Source: Fructilactobacillus lindneri DSM 20690 = JCM 11027 (lineage in GTDB: Bacteria; Bacillota; Bacilli; Lactobacillales; Lactobacillaceae). Taken from it: a DNA stretch of 37,034 bases. The DNA is taken from contig NZ_MIYK01000021.1 in assembly GCF_002907375.1 (NCBI RefSeq), positions 1 through 37,034 on the forward strand. The letters are read 5' to 3'. A program made the position numbers and the translations under genes. This document shows, one piece after another, positions 24,101-30,546 of the stretch (its first letter is position 1; every line of letters begins with the position of its first letter). The notes under the pieces were generated by a model. It was not told the origin of the DNA. It saw only the letters and a program-made list of their open reading frames with translations, and did no database searches.

Positions 24101-24274
24101 ATCAGTTAAAGGGTGTCCCTGTAATTTAGCATAGTTATTGTTATTTAATTTATCACGAAAATTAGCCCATAATTGATCCGGCGTCGCACCATACAGGTCT
24201 TTGCGTTCCACCCATTGATTGCTTCCAGTCGTTAAGGTTTTAACAACTTCTTTTTCAAACGACAGTTCCAACAT
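21116..24274 (-). CDS. hsdR: Type I restriction enzyme endonuclease/translocase subunit
   Basis: A 1052-residue motor and nuclease that cuts unmodified DNA far from the target. The PD-(D/E)xK nuclease residues are D142 (FDVTLLING) and E156-x-K158 (QLELKK). Helicase motif I is HTTGSGKTLT (286-295), motif II DEAHRSQF, and later motifs include YTGTPIF and VVRRLLTGFDAPRL. The C-terminal ~250 residues are the helical domain that docks on HsdM. GGAAGG precedes the ATG. A TATAAT box on the minus strand (24316-24321) lies 42 bases upstream, without a clear -35. All motor and nuclease motifs are intact, so restriction is probably active. Confidence 0.96.
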   Translation of the reverse strand: MLELSFEKEVVKTLTTGSNQWVERKDLYGATPDQLWANFRDKLNNNNYAKLQGHPLTDTEFNQVKRAIEVRTPYEAAKLLAAENGIGKVEVERDDAKLGTVTLELFWKADVAGGKSSYEVVRQAVRPRLAGTQDVDPDRRFDVTLLINGLPLIQLELKKATVELNQAFNQIEKYAQEGKYTGIYSLLQMFVIMTPDSTAYFANAEPDHFNKAFLFNWRTRDNHPVENGLAFTRQVLNIPMAHKMVSEYTVIDQERQSLILLRPYQIYAIEAVMHRIHDHQDGFVWHTTGSGKTLTSYKTAKLAAQDPGVDKVIFLVDRQDLDEQTTSNFSAYAANDDIAINEAQNTGDLMRKLQQNDGKVLVTSIQKLHRAVKKTQAQLATGKQSRFSKTLKQRVIFFVDEAHRSQFGKMQKEIRAAFVNSNWYGYTGTPIFNENKKQLKGDLAVTTEELFGKVCHVYNLRDALEDQAVLPFNVEHVTTIGKDTLITRALEKEAQRVKARRDKQGRLLSTADEAKIQAKIQAMSVKDLEETYLTPADFETDEHINQVVQYILQKGPRKTSLGHGNYNAILTTSSIEMAQRYYQAFMAAKRATHNQLDPDWPRIAITYSLSENEDQSAQKHDQMATILKDYNQQYHTNFDLADLNLYNEDVAKRAARREAVFAHLQPDQEINLVIVVRRLLTGFDAPRLNTLFVDRTLAYQELIQAYSRTNRLQNRELKQEGQIVTFRVPAIMEANEREAYKLYSGEGSFNVIIRPTYQQAVLKFQKAVVDLKAIAPTPTAADDLKGTTAKVQFVKAFRQVNQQLNSLSMYNDFTWKNSEKAFGIAQPEVESYTGKYLRIKAAVINQKPPEELAALDFSLAVGSVVLVDYDYLTQLIQDWIDEQQRYSTPDQAQAHMTDYLQNSAKVQASLNKLAETQPQQAQLIREAMPYIEQQMQQFQQQSDQNQAPVALNARELVADYAQRQLVKKTSVFAHTWGLDQTALLRVAREHTVGTDEWHHEQELTQSANLAAALQAQTAAGPKIPAILPLYRIKSQAAWRQFIEHDLAIYLQK

Positions 24275-24394
24275 AAAAACAGTCCTTCCCCCACTTTTAA
24301 ATTACTCACTAGTTTATTATACGCGAACAGATTAGCATTTAGGCTTCATAATTTAATATAGCTAGGATACAAATAAAGCCAAATAGACAAGCAT

Positions 24395-24433
24395 CAAAAA
24401 AACGGAAGGTTAATTATTAAGTAACCGTTCCGT
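24395..24433 (-). terminator. Terminator of the polymerase operon
   Basis: Minus strand ACGGAACGGTTA ... TAACCTTCCGT followed by TTTTTTT, a few bases after the stop of the YolD-like gene. Confidence 0.75.
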
Positions 24434-24437
24434 CCTT

Positions 24438-24806
24438 TTATGTTGAAACATTTCGAACTTCTGGTAGTGGGATAAACCGATCAGCATCAACCACAATATC
24501 ATTGGCATTGTAACCATGAATCAAGGTGGTGATATCTGGCCAATGACGGTTGTTTTGGTCAACCGTTTTTAGTTGAATGGTCACTGGTTGCTGACGCTGA
24601 TATGCGTCCGCCAATACCTCGGTAATTACTGCTAAGGATTGTTGAGGTCGTGGAACGTATATTTCATTCAACTGCTGGTTCCGTTGGTTTAAAGCGGCAG
24701 TATGATCGGATAAATAGAAGCCCTGCCATTTCATCATGCCCCGGTCATGATAATCATGTTCAAAAAAATGCTTAACCGTGCCTAAATCAAAGTCTTGGTT
24801 ATTCAA
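24438..24806 (-). CDS. YolD-like protein, third gene of the SOS polymerase operon
   Basis: A 122-residue protein. YHDRGMMKWQGFYLSDHTAAL (from residue 19) matches the YolD-type opening 'RGMIKW.PF..L', and the end (ITTLIHGYNANDIVVDADRF) fits the beta-rich tail. YolD-like proteins are nearly always encoded beside Y-family polymerases of the UvrX type in Firmicutes and are thought to act as accessory subunits, like UmuD. It overlaps the previous gene by 8 bases. No catalytic residues are evident. Confidence 0.65.
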   Translation of the reverse strand: MNNQDFDLGTVKHFFEHDYHDRGMMKWQGFYLSDHTAALNQRNQQLNEIYVPRPQQSLAVITEVLADAYQRQQPVTIQLKTVDQNNRHWPDITTLIHGYNANDIVVDADRFIPLPEVRNVST

Positions 24807-25119
24807 GGGGCACCCGCTTTCGTTGAATCAGCTTTTGACTTGCCGGCCACCGTTCTCCTGTAAAGCCGACAAATTCGATCGTTAGCTTTATATCTTGTCG
24901 TAATGCTTTTAACAGCTTTTCTAAATCAGCTAAATCATAGTTAGCTAATTTATGTAAGGGAACGGATTGCAAGCGCTCGTTAGCCCGTTGACTGTTAAAA
25001 AACAGATTATAGGTCTGATCGTAGGTGTCATTAGTCAACATTAACCAATAGCGGGTTTTGGGACGCCGCTTAAACAATCGAGTTAACCGCCCCTTAATAA
25101 TCTTGATATCGCTATTCAT
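24799..25119 (-). CDS. Uncharacterised small protein, second gene of the SOS polymerase operon
   Basis: A 106-residue basic protein starting MNSDIKIIKGRLTRLFKRRP. GGAGG lies 8 bases before this ATG, inside the end of the polymerase gene; the frame extends to 25134 without better support. I find no recognised domain: an Arg/Lys-rich N-terminus, a helical centre (LADLEKLLKALRQDIKL) and a basic tail. It overlaps the polymerase gene and the YolD-like gene by 8 bases each, so it is translated with them. It is probably a further accessory factor. Confidence 0.7.
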   Translation of the reverse strand: MNSDIKIIKGRLTRLFKRRPKTRYWLMLTNDTYDQTYNLFFNSQRANERLQSVPLHKLANYDLADLEKLLKALRQDIKLTIEFVGFTGERWPASQKLIQRKRVPLE

Positions 25120-26419
25120 AGCTATTACCTCCATTATGTCCGCCCACTAGTGAAGCCCGCTTGATAGCGGTGCCCCCCTTTAATAAACTGGTCGCGTAAA
25201 CTAGTTTGGTGAACCCAAATTGCCGGTGAATTTCATCAATCACCTGGTTTAACCGGCTACGGCGAATTTGGTTACGCGGTGTTTCAAATAAATTAAGTTG
25301 TTGGCCGGAGTTGGCACTTAGTTTACTGCTATAAACGCCAATATTCCGGACAGCTTGACCGTCCCAATTCTGACGGAATAACCACAATAATTGTTGCGTC
25401 AAAACTTGATTGTCGTTAGTCGGGTCAATTTTTAAAGCTTGGTGAAAGCCACCGCGACCATCTGCTTCAGCTGTGGCATAGGAAAACCCAATGCTTAGCG
25501 ATAGACACCCCGCTAGTTTATGGTGGTGCCGAAGCCGCGCCGCCACCTGTTCCCCAATTTCTTTAATGACGGTTTCAATTTCGACTTGGTTAAAATAATC
25601 TCGTGGCAATACTTGCGAATTACCCAGGCTAGCTTCTTTAACCTTAGTTGGTTCCGTAACTTGCGCGCGATCAATTCCCCAGGCCGTAGCAAATAACTGG
25701 CTACCAATGACGCCAAGCTGCTGTTTGAGTAAATAAGGGTTGGTATGGGCTAGCTCATACATATTGTGAATGTGAAGGCGGTTCAAACGTTTCGCCATAC
25801 GGGGGCCAATCCCCCAAACGTCCGTTAATTCAGTAATTGACCAAATTTTATCCGGCACAGTTTCGTAATGGATTTCACCGATCAATTCATGATTATGTTT
25901 AGCGTAAAGGTCTAAGGCTAATTTAGCTTGCACCGGATTGTCACCAATTCCCACGGTGGTATACAAGCCTAGCTTTTGCCGAACTGTCTTTTGAATCAAG
26001 CGCGCCACTTCGCGAACGGAATTGCCAAAAAGCCGCCAAGTATAGGTCATATCAAGAATGCTTTCATCAATCGAATACGGCCAAACCTCTTGTTCAGTGG
26101 TAAATTGATGAAAGATCTGATTGATCTGCAAATTACGTTGAATATAAAGGTTCATGCGCGGTGGCACGACCCACAACCTGGAGTCATTGGGTAAGTCACG
26201 TTTACGGGAGACGTTGGCTTTAAGATGAAATAAGTGCTTAGCTTCGGGTGACGTGGCTAAAATGAGCCCGCCATTAGTATTTTCAGCTTCGCTAAGGACC
26301 ACTAACGGGACTTTTAAGGGATTAAGGCCCCGGGCAACGGCTTCGCAACTAGCATAAAAGGACTTGTTATCGATTAAGAAGAACACGCCATGCGGTTCAT
26401 CATGAGTAAACAATTTCAT
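25112..26419 (-). CDS. uvrX: Y-family translesion DNA polymerase (UvrX/UmuC-like)
   Basis: A 435-residue error-prone polymerase of the ImpB/MucB/SamB group. The first metal site is LIDNKSFYASCE (D17; Y22 likely steric gate) and the second is YSIDESILD (D118, E119). Helix-hairpin-helix ELTDVWGIGPRMAKRLN follows, then the little-finger domain. QQLNLF (~375-380) is a sliding-clamp binding motif. The C-terminal LVYATSLLKGGTAIKRASL is typical of plasmid/phage UvrX. The start is uncertain between GTG 26422 and ATG 26419. A LexA-like box overlaps the promoter, so SOS induction is expected. It heads a three-gene operon. Confidence 0.92.
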   Translation of the reverse strand: MKLFTHDEPHGVFFLIDNKSFYASCEAVARGLNPLKVPLVVLSEAENTNGGLILATSPEAKHLFHLKANVSRKRDLPNDSRLWVVPPRMNLYIQRNLQINQIFHQFTTEQEVWPYSIDESILDMTYTWRLFGNSVREVARLIQKTVRQKLGLYTTVGIGDNPVQAKLALDLYAKHNHELIGEIHYETVPDKIWSITELTDVWGIGPRMAKRLNRLHIHNMYELAHTNPYLLKQQLGVIGSQLFATAWGIDRAQVTEPTKVKEASLGNSQVLPRDYFNQVEIETVIKEIGEQVAARLRHHHKLAGCLSLSIGFSYATAEADGRGGFHQALKIDPTNDNQVLTQQLLWLFRQNWDGQAVRNIGVYSSKLSANSGQQLNLFETPRNQIRRSRLNQVIDEIHRQFGFTKLVYATSLLKGGTAIKRASLVGGHNGGNSYE

Positions 26420-26442
26420 CACTTCCGTTAGCTTTTACCTGT

Positions 26443-26472
26443 ATTGTAGCACAGAAGGCAAACGTGTGTTCC
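26443..26472 (-). promoter_or_regulatory. Promoter with LexA (SOS) box for the polymerase operon
   Basis: Minus strand GGAACACACGTTTG (26459-26472) agrees with the Gram-positive SOS box CGAACRNRYGTTYG in 13 of 14 positions. The -10 is TACAAT (26443-26448), and the -35 window falls inside the box, so LexA would block RNA polymerase. Confidence 0.72.
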
Positions 26473-26539
26473 CTAAAAACTGCTAGAAAGCTGATTAAAA
26501 ATAGTCGAAAGTCCATCATAGTCATGCTATAATGTAGAC

Positions 26540-26657
26540 AGAAAAAGGGAAGCCCCGAGTGAACAGGGCTTCCCATGTAGAGCCGTTTAAGACGGTGGCA
26601 GATTCTAACGATATTTAATAACCGCTAGCTTGCCAGAGCTAAGGCGGTTATTTTTTT
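26540..26657 (+). ncRNA. Antitoxin RNA of type I toxin-antitoxin locus 2
   Basis: ATGCTATAATG promoter (TATAAT 26528-26533), then hairpin GGGAAGCCC...GGGCTTCCC (26549-26572) and the repeat word GACGGTGGC (26591-26599). The terminator stem is AATAACCGC/GCGGTTATT with a run of seven T (26617-26657). It is organised like locus 1 (17843-17966). The transcript overlaps the last third of the toxin frame on the other strand. Confidence 0.65.
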
Positions 26658-26751
26658 GCTGACTTTTGATCAGCTCAACAATCAATGCAATTAAGGCCAC
26701 GGTAAAGGTACCGAAAGCCAGCATTAATTGTAAAGCGTCCGACACGGACAC
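26605..26751 (-). CDS. Small membrane toxin of type I TA locus 2 (holin-like toxin family)
   Basis: A 48-residue peptide from a GTG start: MSVSDALQLMLAFGTFTVAL, IALIVELIKSQQKN, then NRLSSGKLAVIKYR. One transmembrane helix (about residues 8-26). AAAGGAG lies 8 bases before the GTG. The first 33 residues match the holin-like toxin pattern (compare MSVFQTLSLMLLFAMF at 18054). The extra ~14 residues are encoded by the terminator stem shared with the antisense RNA, so the frame probably runs on because an earlier stop was lost. The mRNA starts near 26850 and its leader contains GGCGGTGGC. Confidence 0.7.
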   Translation of the reverse strand: MSVSDALQLMLAFGTFTVALIALIVELIKSQQKNNRLSSGKLAVIKYR

Positions 26752-26856
26752 TTAGGCTACTCCTTTCTTTAGGATTAATGGGCTTTAAAGGTTTAACACC
26801 ATAAGCACCACCTTCGATAGGAAATAGCCACCGCCTTAACTTCTCTACAAACTTTA

Positions 26857-26885
26857 ATTATACATAGAAAATCAAGATCAACCAA
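26857..26885 (-). promoter_or_regulatory. Promoter of toxin mRNA, locus 2
   Basis: Minus strand TTGGTT (26880-26885), 17-base spacer, TATAAT (26857-26862), the same geometry as at locus 1. Confidence 0.7.
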
Positions 26886-26985
26886 GTCAACAAGTCTGGA
26901 TTATGAAGTGGGAAAAATTAGGCTTATATTTAATGTTGTTTGATTATAATGACAGTATAAAAAATTTATGCATGAAGGTTTGGCT

Positions 26986-27984
26986 ATGGAATACACGAAA
27001 AAACAGATTAAATATAATTGGAAAAAAGATATTGAAGATTTTGCTTACAAGCTTCAATATCCCTTTGATGAAAATTATAAAAATCATCTTGCAAAAAGTT
27101 TATCAGCTATTCCTGAGGAATCATCGGATACAAAGAGTTCTCTTACAAGCTATAGTGAGGCTACTAACTACAACGCCCCTATTGGCCAGGAGTATGATGA
27201 TTATCAATACTCGTATGAAGAGGGATATTTTAAAGCTTTTAAGCTTGTAATTGCTGGATCGAGCAATGATTCAGAATCTTTTTTAATGCCAGCATTATTT
27301 CTTGCCAGGCATTATATAGAGCTAAGTTTAAAAGACGAGATAACTAACGTATCAATTGCTACAGGAAGTAAATTTAATATTGGTAATAAAGAGAGCCATT
27401 GTTTGACTGAATTGAGCAATTCATTTAAAAAATTATTAGACGAAAATGATCTCAATATTTTACAGGAAAATTTTTTTGATATTATAGAGTCCATTGATAA
27501 GCTAAGTCCAAAAAGTGATGAGTTTAGATATACAACTGATGTCAGTGGTAAATATAATTTACCAATTGACTTCACTTACGATAAGGAATCCCCTAGCGTA
27601 ATTAACCTAATAGTTCTTGGGCAATATTTAAATTATATATATTTACATTTATATAGTTTGTATTTCATATTAGAAGACAACGAAGAATCCATTTTGGCAG
27701 ATACTGTTTTCGAAAACCCATATGTTAAAGGCCTACTGTATGGAGTAGTTCACTCAAATATTAGTAAAACACTTAACAAATCTTGCGAAGATCAGATTGC
27801 CTCAAAAATAAAGAACTGCATTTCAAGTGTAATATCTAATAATGATTTAAAAATTGAAACTAGCGATATTAAAGTTGATAAAGTTGATGATGGTTATCAA
27901 GTATTATTGGATAGCTCAAAACTGTTTATGATTTTTAAGAATGATGAATCATGGCTTTTAAAAACAAGACAATTAATTAGATGA
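26986..27984 (+). CDS. Uncharacterised protein with a HEPN-like RHxIELSLK segment
   Basis: A 332-residue soluble protein. I chose the ATG at 26986 (GAAGG 7 bases before); an in-frame ATG at 26968 has no ribosome site. Residues ~88-115 contain LMPALFLARHYIELSLKDEI, followed ~30 residues later by SHCLTEL. 'RH.IELSLK ... H.L..L' is a recurring signature in HEPN-like helical proteins, some of which are RNases of abortive-infection or toxin systems; activity here is not shown. The rest is helical, acidic and Ser/Asn-rich, without other motifs. AT content is higher than in the hsd genes beside it. It is a single gene between a toxin locus and a terminator. I regard it as a defence candidate only. 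Confidence 0.6.
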   Translation: MEYTKKQIKYNWKKDIEDFAYKLQYPFDENYKNHLAKSLSAIPEESSDTKSSLTSYSEATNYNAPIGQEYDDYQYSYEEGYFKAFKLVIAGSSNDSESFLMPALFLARHYIELSLKDEITNVSIATGSKFNIGNKESHCLTELSNSFKKLLDENDLNILQENFFDIIESIDKLSPKSDEFRYTTDVSGKYNLPIDFTYDKESPSVINLIVLGQYLNYIYLHLYSLYFILEDNEESILADTVFENPYVKGLLYGVVHSNISKTLNKSCEDQIASKIKNCISSVISNNDLKIETSDIKVDKVDDGYQVLLDSSKLFMIFKNDESWLLKTRQLIR

Positions 27985-28002
27985 AGACAAAGTTTAAACT
28001 CA

Positions 28003-28039
28003 AAAGCGGCCAATAGGGTATACCCTAGTGGCCTTTTTT
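28003..28039 (+). terminator. Terminator after the HEPN-like gene
   Basis: GCGGCC...GGCC outer stem with inner GGGTATACCC palindrome, then TTTTTT; about 20 bases after the stop. Confidence 0.8.
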
Positions 28040-28101
28040 GCTTCTGTGCTATACTAGGCATTAAAAGTGTTCATTAGGACTGTCCAAAAGGAGGACTGAA
28101 A

Positions 28102-28686
28102 GTGGCTAAAATTGGTTATGCGCGTGTGAGTTCCAAGGAGCAACATTTAGATCGACAATTAGCGGCTTTAAGAGGCGTTGATAAATTATTTACGGATAAA
28201 TTAAGTGGGGCTAACACTAATCGGCCAGAACTGCAAAAAATGTTGGCCTATATTCGTGAGGGTGATATTGTCCTGGTCACTGAATTAGATCGCTTAGGCA
28301 GAAATAACCAGGACTTAACTAAGATTATGAACACCATTCAGAACAAAGGTGCCACCCTAGATGTGTTAAACTTGCCGTCCATGACAGGGATTGCGGATCC
28401 TAATTTACGCCAGCTCATGACGAATCTCATTATTGAACTGTATAAATATCAAGCTGAAAGCGAACGTAAGCGGATCATTGAACGGCAGCAACAAGGGATT
28501 GCCCTCGCTAAACAGCAGGGTAAATATCATGGGCGCAAACCCCAATATGCCAAAGATGATCCCCGTTTGCAACATGCTTTTAAGCTTTACGAGGCAGGCA
28601 TGAGTGATGTCGATGTTGCCCGTAATACAGGAATTAAACGGACAACCTTTATAAGGTATCGAAAGAAATTTAATGTTAACAGATAA
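28102..28686 (+). CDS. Serine recombinase (plasmid resolvase/invertase family)
   Basis: A 194-residue small serine recombinase. The N-terminus MAKIGYARVSSKEQHLDRQL holds the nucleophile S10 and R8. ELDRLGRNNQDL carries the conserved Arg pair. The long E helix (LIIELYKYQAESERKRIIERQ) leads to a C-terminal helix-turn-helix (SDVDVARNTGIKRTTFIRY). It would resolve plasmid multimers or cointegrates at a res site; 28060-28095 contains short dyads (GGACTGTCC) but I cannot define a full three-subsite res. The start is GTG with AAAGGAGGA upstream. In a mosaic that looks like an unresolved cointegrate its presence is notable. Confidence 0.92.
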   Translation: MAKIGYARVSSKEQHLDRQLAALRGVDKLFTDKLSGANTNRPELQKMLAYIREGDIVLVTELDRLGRNNQDLTKIMNTIQNKGATLDVLNLPSMTGIADPNLRQLMTNLIIELYKYQAESERKRIIERQQQGIALAKQQGKYHGRKPQYAKDDPRLQHAFKLYEAGMSDVDVARNTGIKRTTFIRYRKKFNVNR

Positions 28687-28866
28687 TAGGTATGACTAAT
28701 TGTTGAAGCCTATTTATACCACCAAATAAATACCTTTATGCGTTTTATGTATTCCATTAGTACTACTTTTATCTTGATTTTGCGTTCTTAAAGTTGTATT
28801 GTGTAGGAGAACAAGGTATTTGTTAAGTATTACCTTTATCTTTATATGTTAGGAGGAAAGTGTGTT

Positions 28867-29676
28867 ATGCAAGTAATCAGTTTTATGGCTATCAAAGGTG
28901 GCGTTGGTAAAACCACAATGGCATTTCAGTTCGCCAAATTTTTACAAACACAAAATCAAAAAGTTTTGATGATCGATTTGGACGCACAGAAGAGTCTGAC
29001 GGGCACTTTTGAAAATGAACATTTTAATTTCAGTGGAAAGCCCACTATTGCAGATATCCTAGAAAAACCAAGCTCCGGGTTAATTGAGACACAAGTTCAG
29101 GATAATATCGCGATAATTCCATCAACTAGCAACCTGGAAGAAGTAGCAGATCGTTTAGCCTCAAAACCAAATAGAGAATTGCTATTATTTATGTGGTTTG
29201 TTAAAAATGCGCAAGAACTGAATCAAAAATATGACTACATAATTATCGACTTGCCACCAGCTTGGAACCTGTTAAGCAAAAATGGTGTAGCTGTAGCCGA
29301 TAAAATCATTTCTCCAATGGAACCAAGTCGATTTGGGTATGAAAGTCATACAAAAGTATTGCAAAGTGTGGGAACTTTACAAGATGAAGTTGTTGATCCA
29401 GTTAGTGGTAAATCATATATTACTGCCAACGTATTCTTTTTAGGCAATCGAATCAAACACAATACTAATTCTTCTCACGAATTTTTATCAGCACTCAAAC
29501 ATATAGATAATGTCATTGGGGTTATCCCAGAAAAGGAATTAGTTAACGCTAGTATGCTTGCAAAGGAGGGCATACTAGAATATGCAACCCAGAATGACAA
29601 GTTGCATGAACAAGAGCCATTTCTCAAACTATTAAGTGACGTGTTTTCAGAAATCCAAAAACAGGGGAATGATTAA
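28867..29676 (+). CDS. parA: ParA-family partition ATPase, second system
   Basis: A 269-residue ATPase. Walker A KGGVGKTT (10-17), then VLMIDLDAQKSLTGTF, Walker B YDYIIIDLPPAWN. I chose the ATG at 28867, with AGGAGG 10 bases before; the frame extends to 28846 through the ribosome site itself. Like the first system it is a short ParA without an N-terminal DNA-binding domain. The upstream region (28690-28866) repeats the word ACCTTTAT, a candidate centromere/operator. It differs clearly from the ParA at 3134, so the two systems belong to different replicons. The partner follows after 3 bases. Confidence 0.92.
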   Translation: MQVISFMAIKGGVGKTTMAFQFAKFLQTQNQKVLMIDLDAQKSLTGTFENEHFNFSGKPTIADILEKPSSGLIETQVQDNIAIIPSTSNLEEVADRLASKPNRELLLFMWFVKNAQELNQKYDYIIIDLPPAWNLLSKNGVAVADKIISPMEPSRFGYESHTKVLQSVGTLQDEVVDPVSGKSYITANVFFLGNRIKHNTNSSHEFLSALKHIDNVIGVIPEKELVNASMLAKEGILEYATQNDKLHEQEPFLKLLSDVFSEIQKQGND

Positions 29677-29679
29677 CTT

Positions 29680-29922
29680 ATGGCAAACAAATTTGAAAAG
29701 TTTTCAAGTACCAACAACGATTACCAAGTGGCTAGAGACATTCAGCAAAAAGATGCACTTAACGAAAAATTGAATTGGGAACGAAAAGTAAAGACAAGCT
29801 TCTCAATTCAACAAAAGAATATTGATCGTTTAGATGAAATGGTTAATCAGTTGAACGCAAAATCAAGATCAACCTTATTAGATACCATAATAGAAAATGC
29901 TTATAGAGACTTTCAAGAATAA
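29680..29922 (+). CDS. Small DNA-binding partition partner, second system
   Basis: An 80-residue protein. The N-terminal ~35 residues are polar. The C-terminal half (KVKTSFSIQQKNIDRLDEMV, then SRSTLLDTIIENAYRDF) has the strand-helix-helix pattern of ribbon-helix-helix proteins. It lies 3 bases after parA, as expected for a ParB-like partner that binds the centromere and represses the operon. Confidence 0.7.
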   Translation: MANKFEKFSSTNNDYQVARDIQQKDALNEKLNWERKVKTSFSIQQKNIDRLDEMVNQLNAKSRSTLLDTIIENAYRDFQE

Positions 29923-30118
29923 TTGAGTGGGGAAAATGATGAAATCACAAATAGTTGATAGCAACAATTGATACGAAGACCTTGTATCTGATCAACGGAC
30001 TCAACGGACCGATGGGGGCTGGTAAAGTATACAAGACAGAATAAAGTTGCCGGTAGGTAAGCACTATGCTAGACTATGACTAATTTAACAACCGAATAAA
30101 GAGATCAAGCTAAACAGA

Positions 30119-30242
30119 AAAATCCCCGATTCACGAGGAATCAGGGATTTTGGGTTTAGCAAGTAGCTACACGACAGCTACTTAGATTCAGTCGATTTTA
30201 ACTTGCCGGTCTAAATCGACTGAACATTGTTCTTAATTTGTA
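30119..30242 (-). ncRNA. Candidate antisense RNA in the repA leader region
   Basis: Minus-strand promoter TTGTCC (30272-30277), 18-base spacer, TATAAT (30248-30253). The ~120-nt RNA would hold a perfect 12-bp stem (TTCAGTCGATTT, 30187-30224), an 8-bp stem (AAGTAGCT, 30161-30183) and a terminator hairpin (AAAATCCC...GGGATTTT, 30119-30151). It contains no coding frame. It faces repA and would be complementary to a repA leader starting near the TTGCCG/TAGACT boxes at 30047-30075. RepA_N plasmids such as pSK1 and pSK41 use antisense RNA of this kind for copy control. Confidence 0.5.
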
Positions 30243-30307
30243 GGTTAATTATACCGCAAACCAGTCCCAAAGGACAAGTTAAGGATAGTTAAAAACAAAT
30301 TAAAGTC

Positions 30308-30349
30308 AATGGACTAAGTAGCTAACTGAAGCTATTTAGTCCATTTTTG
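30308..30349 (+). terminator. Hairpin in the repA leader (attenuator-like)
   Basis: AATGGACTAA...TTAGTCCATT with an inner TAGCT/AGCTA pairing (30308-30345), followed by TTTT. It lies 200 bases before repA on the same strand and could end the leader transcript early. Further small dyads follow: GTTGCC...GGCAAC (30369-30384) and TTACAAAGC...GCCTTGTAA (30411-30444). Confidence 0.5.
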
Positions 30350-30546
30350 TTGTTAGAAATTAAAAAAAGTTGCCGACTGGGCAACTCACAAACAGACACA
30401 TGCTGGTAAATTACAAAGCCTCAAGGCTAAATGAACGCCTTGTAATTCAGTTAGAGCATATCAGATTTGTATTTTAAAGCAAATCAAATGTTTTAGCAAC
30501 TCTCTTTTGAGACAGCGTGTGTCAGTCGAGAAAGGGAGTTTTTATT

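Noticed and set aside
26903..27250. Basic 115-codon plus-strand frame overlapping the HEPN-like gene
   Set aside because: Out of frame with the longer gene, no ribosome site, Lys/Leu-rich shadow composition.
28040..28100. A res site for the serine resolvase
   Set aside because: Only short dyads are visible; three spaced inverted subsites could not be made out, so no feature was called.
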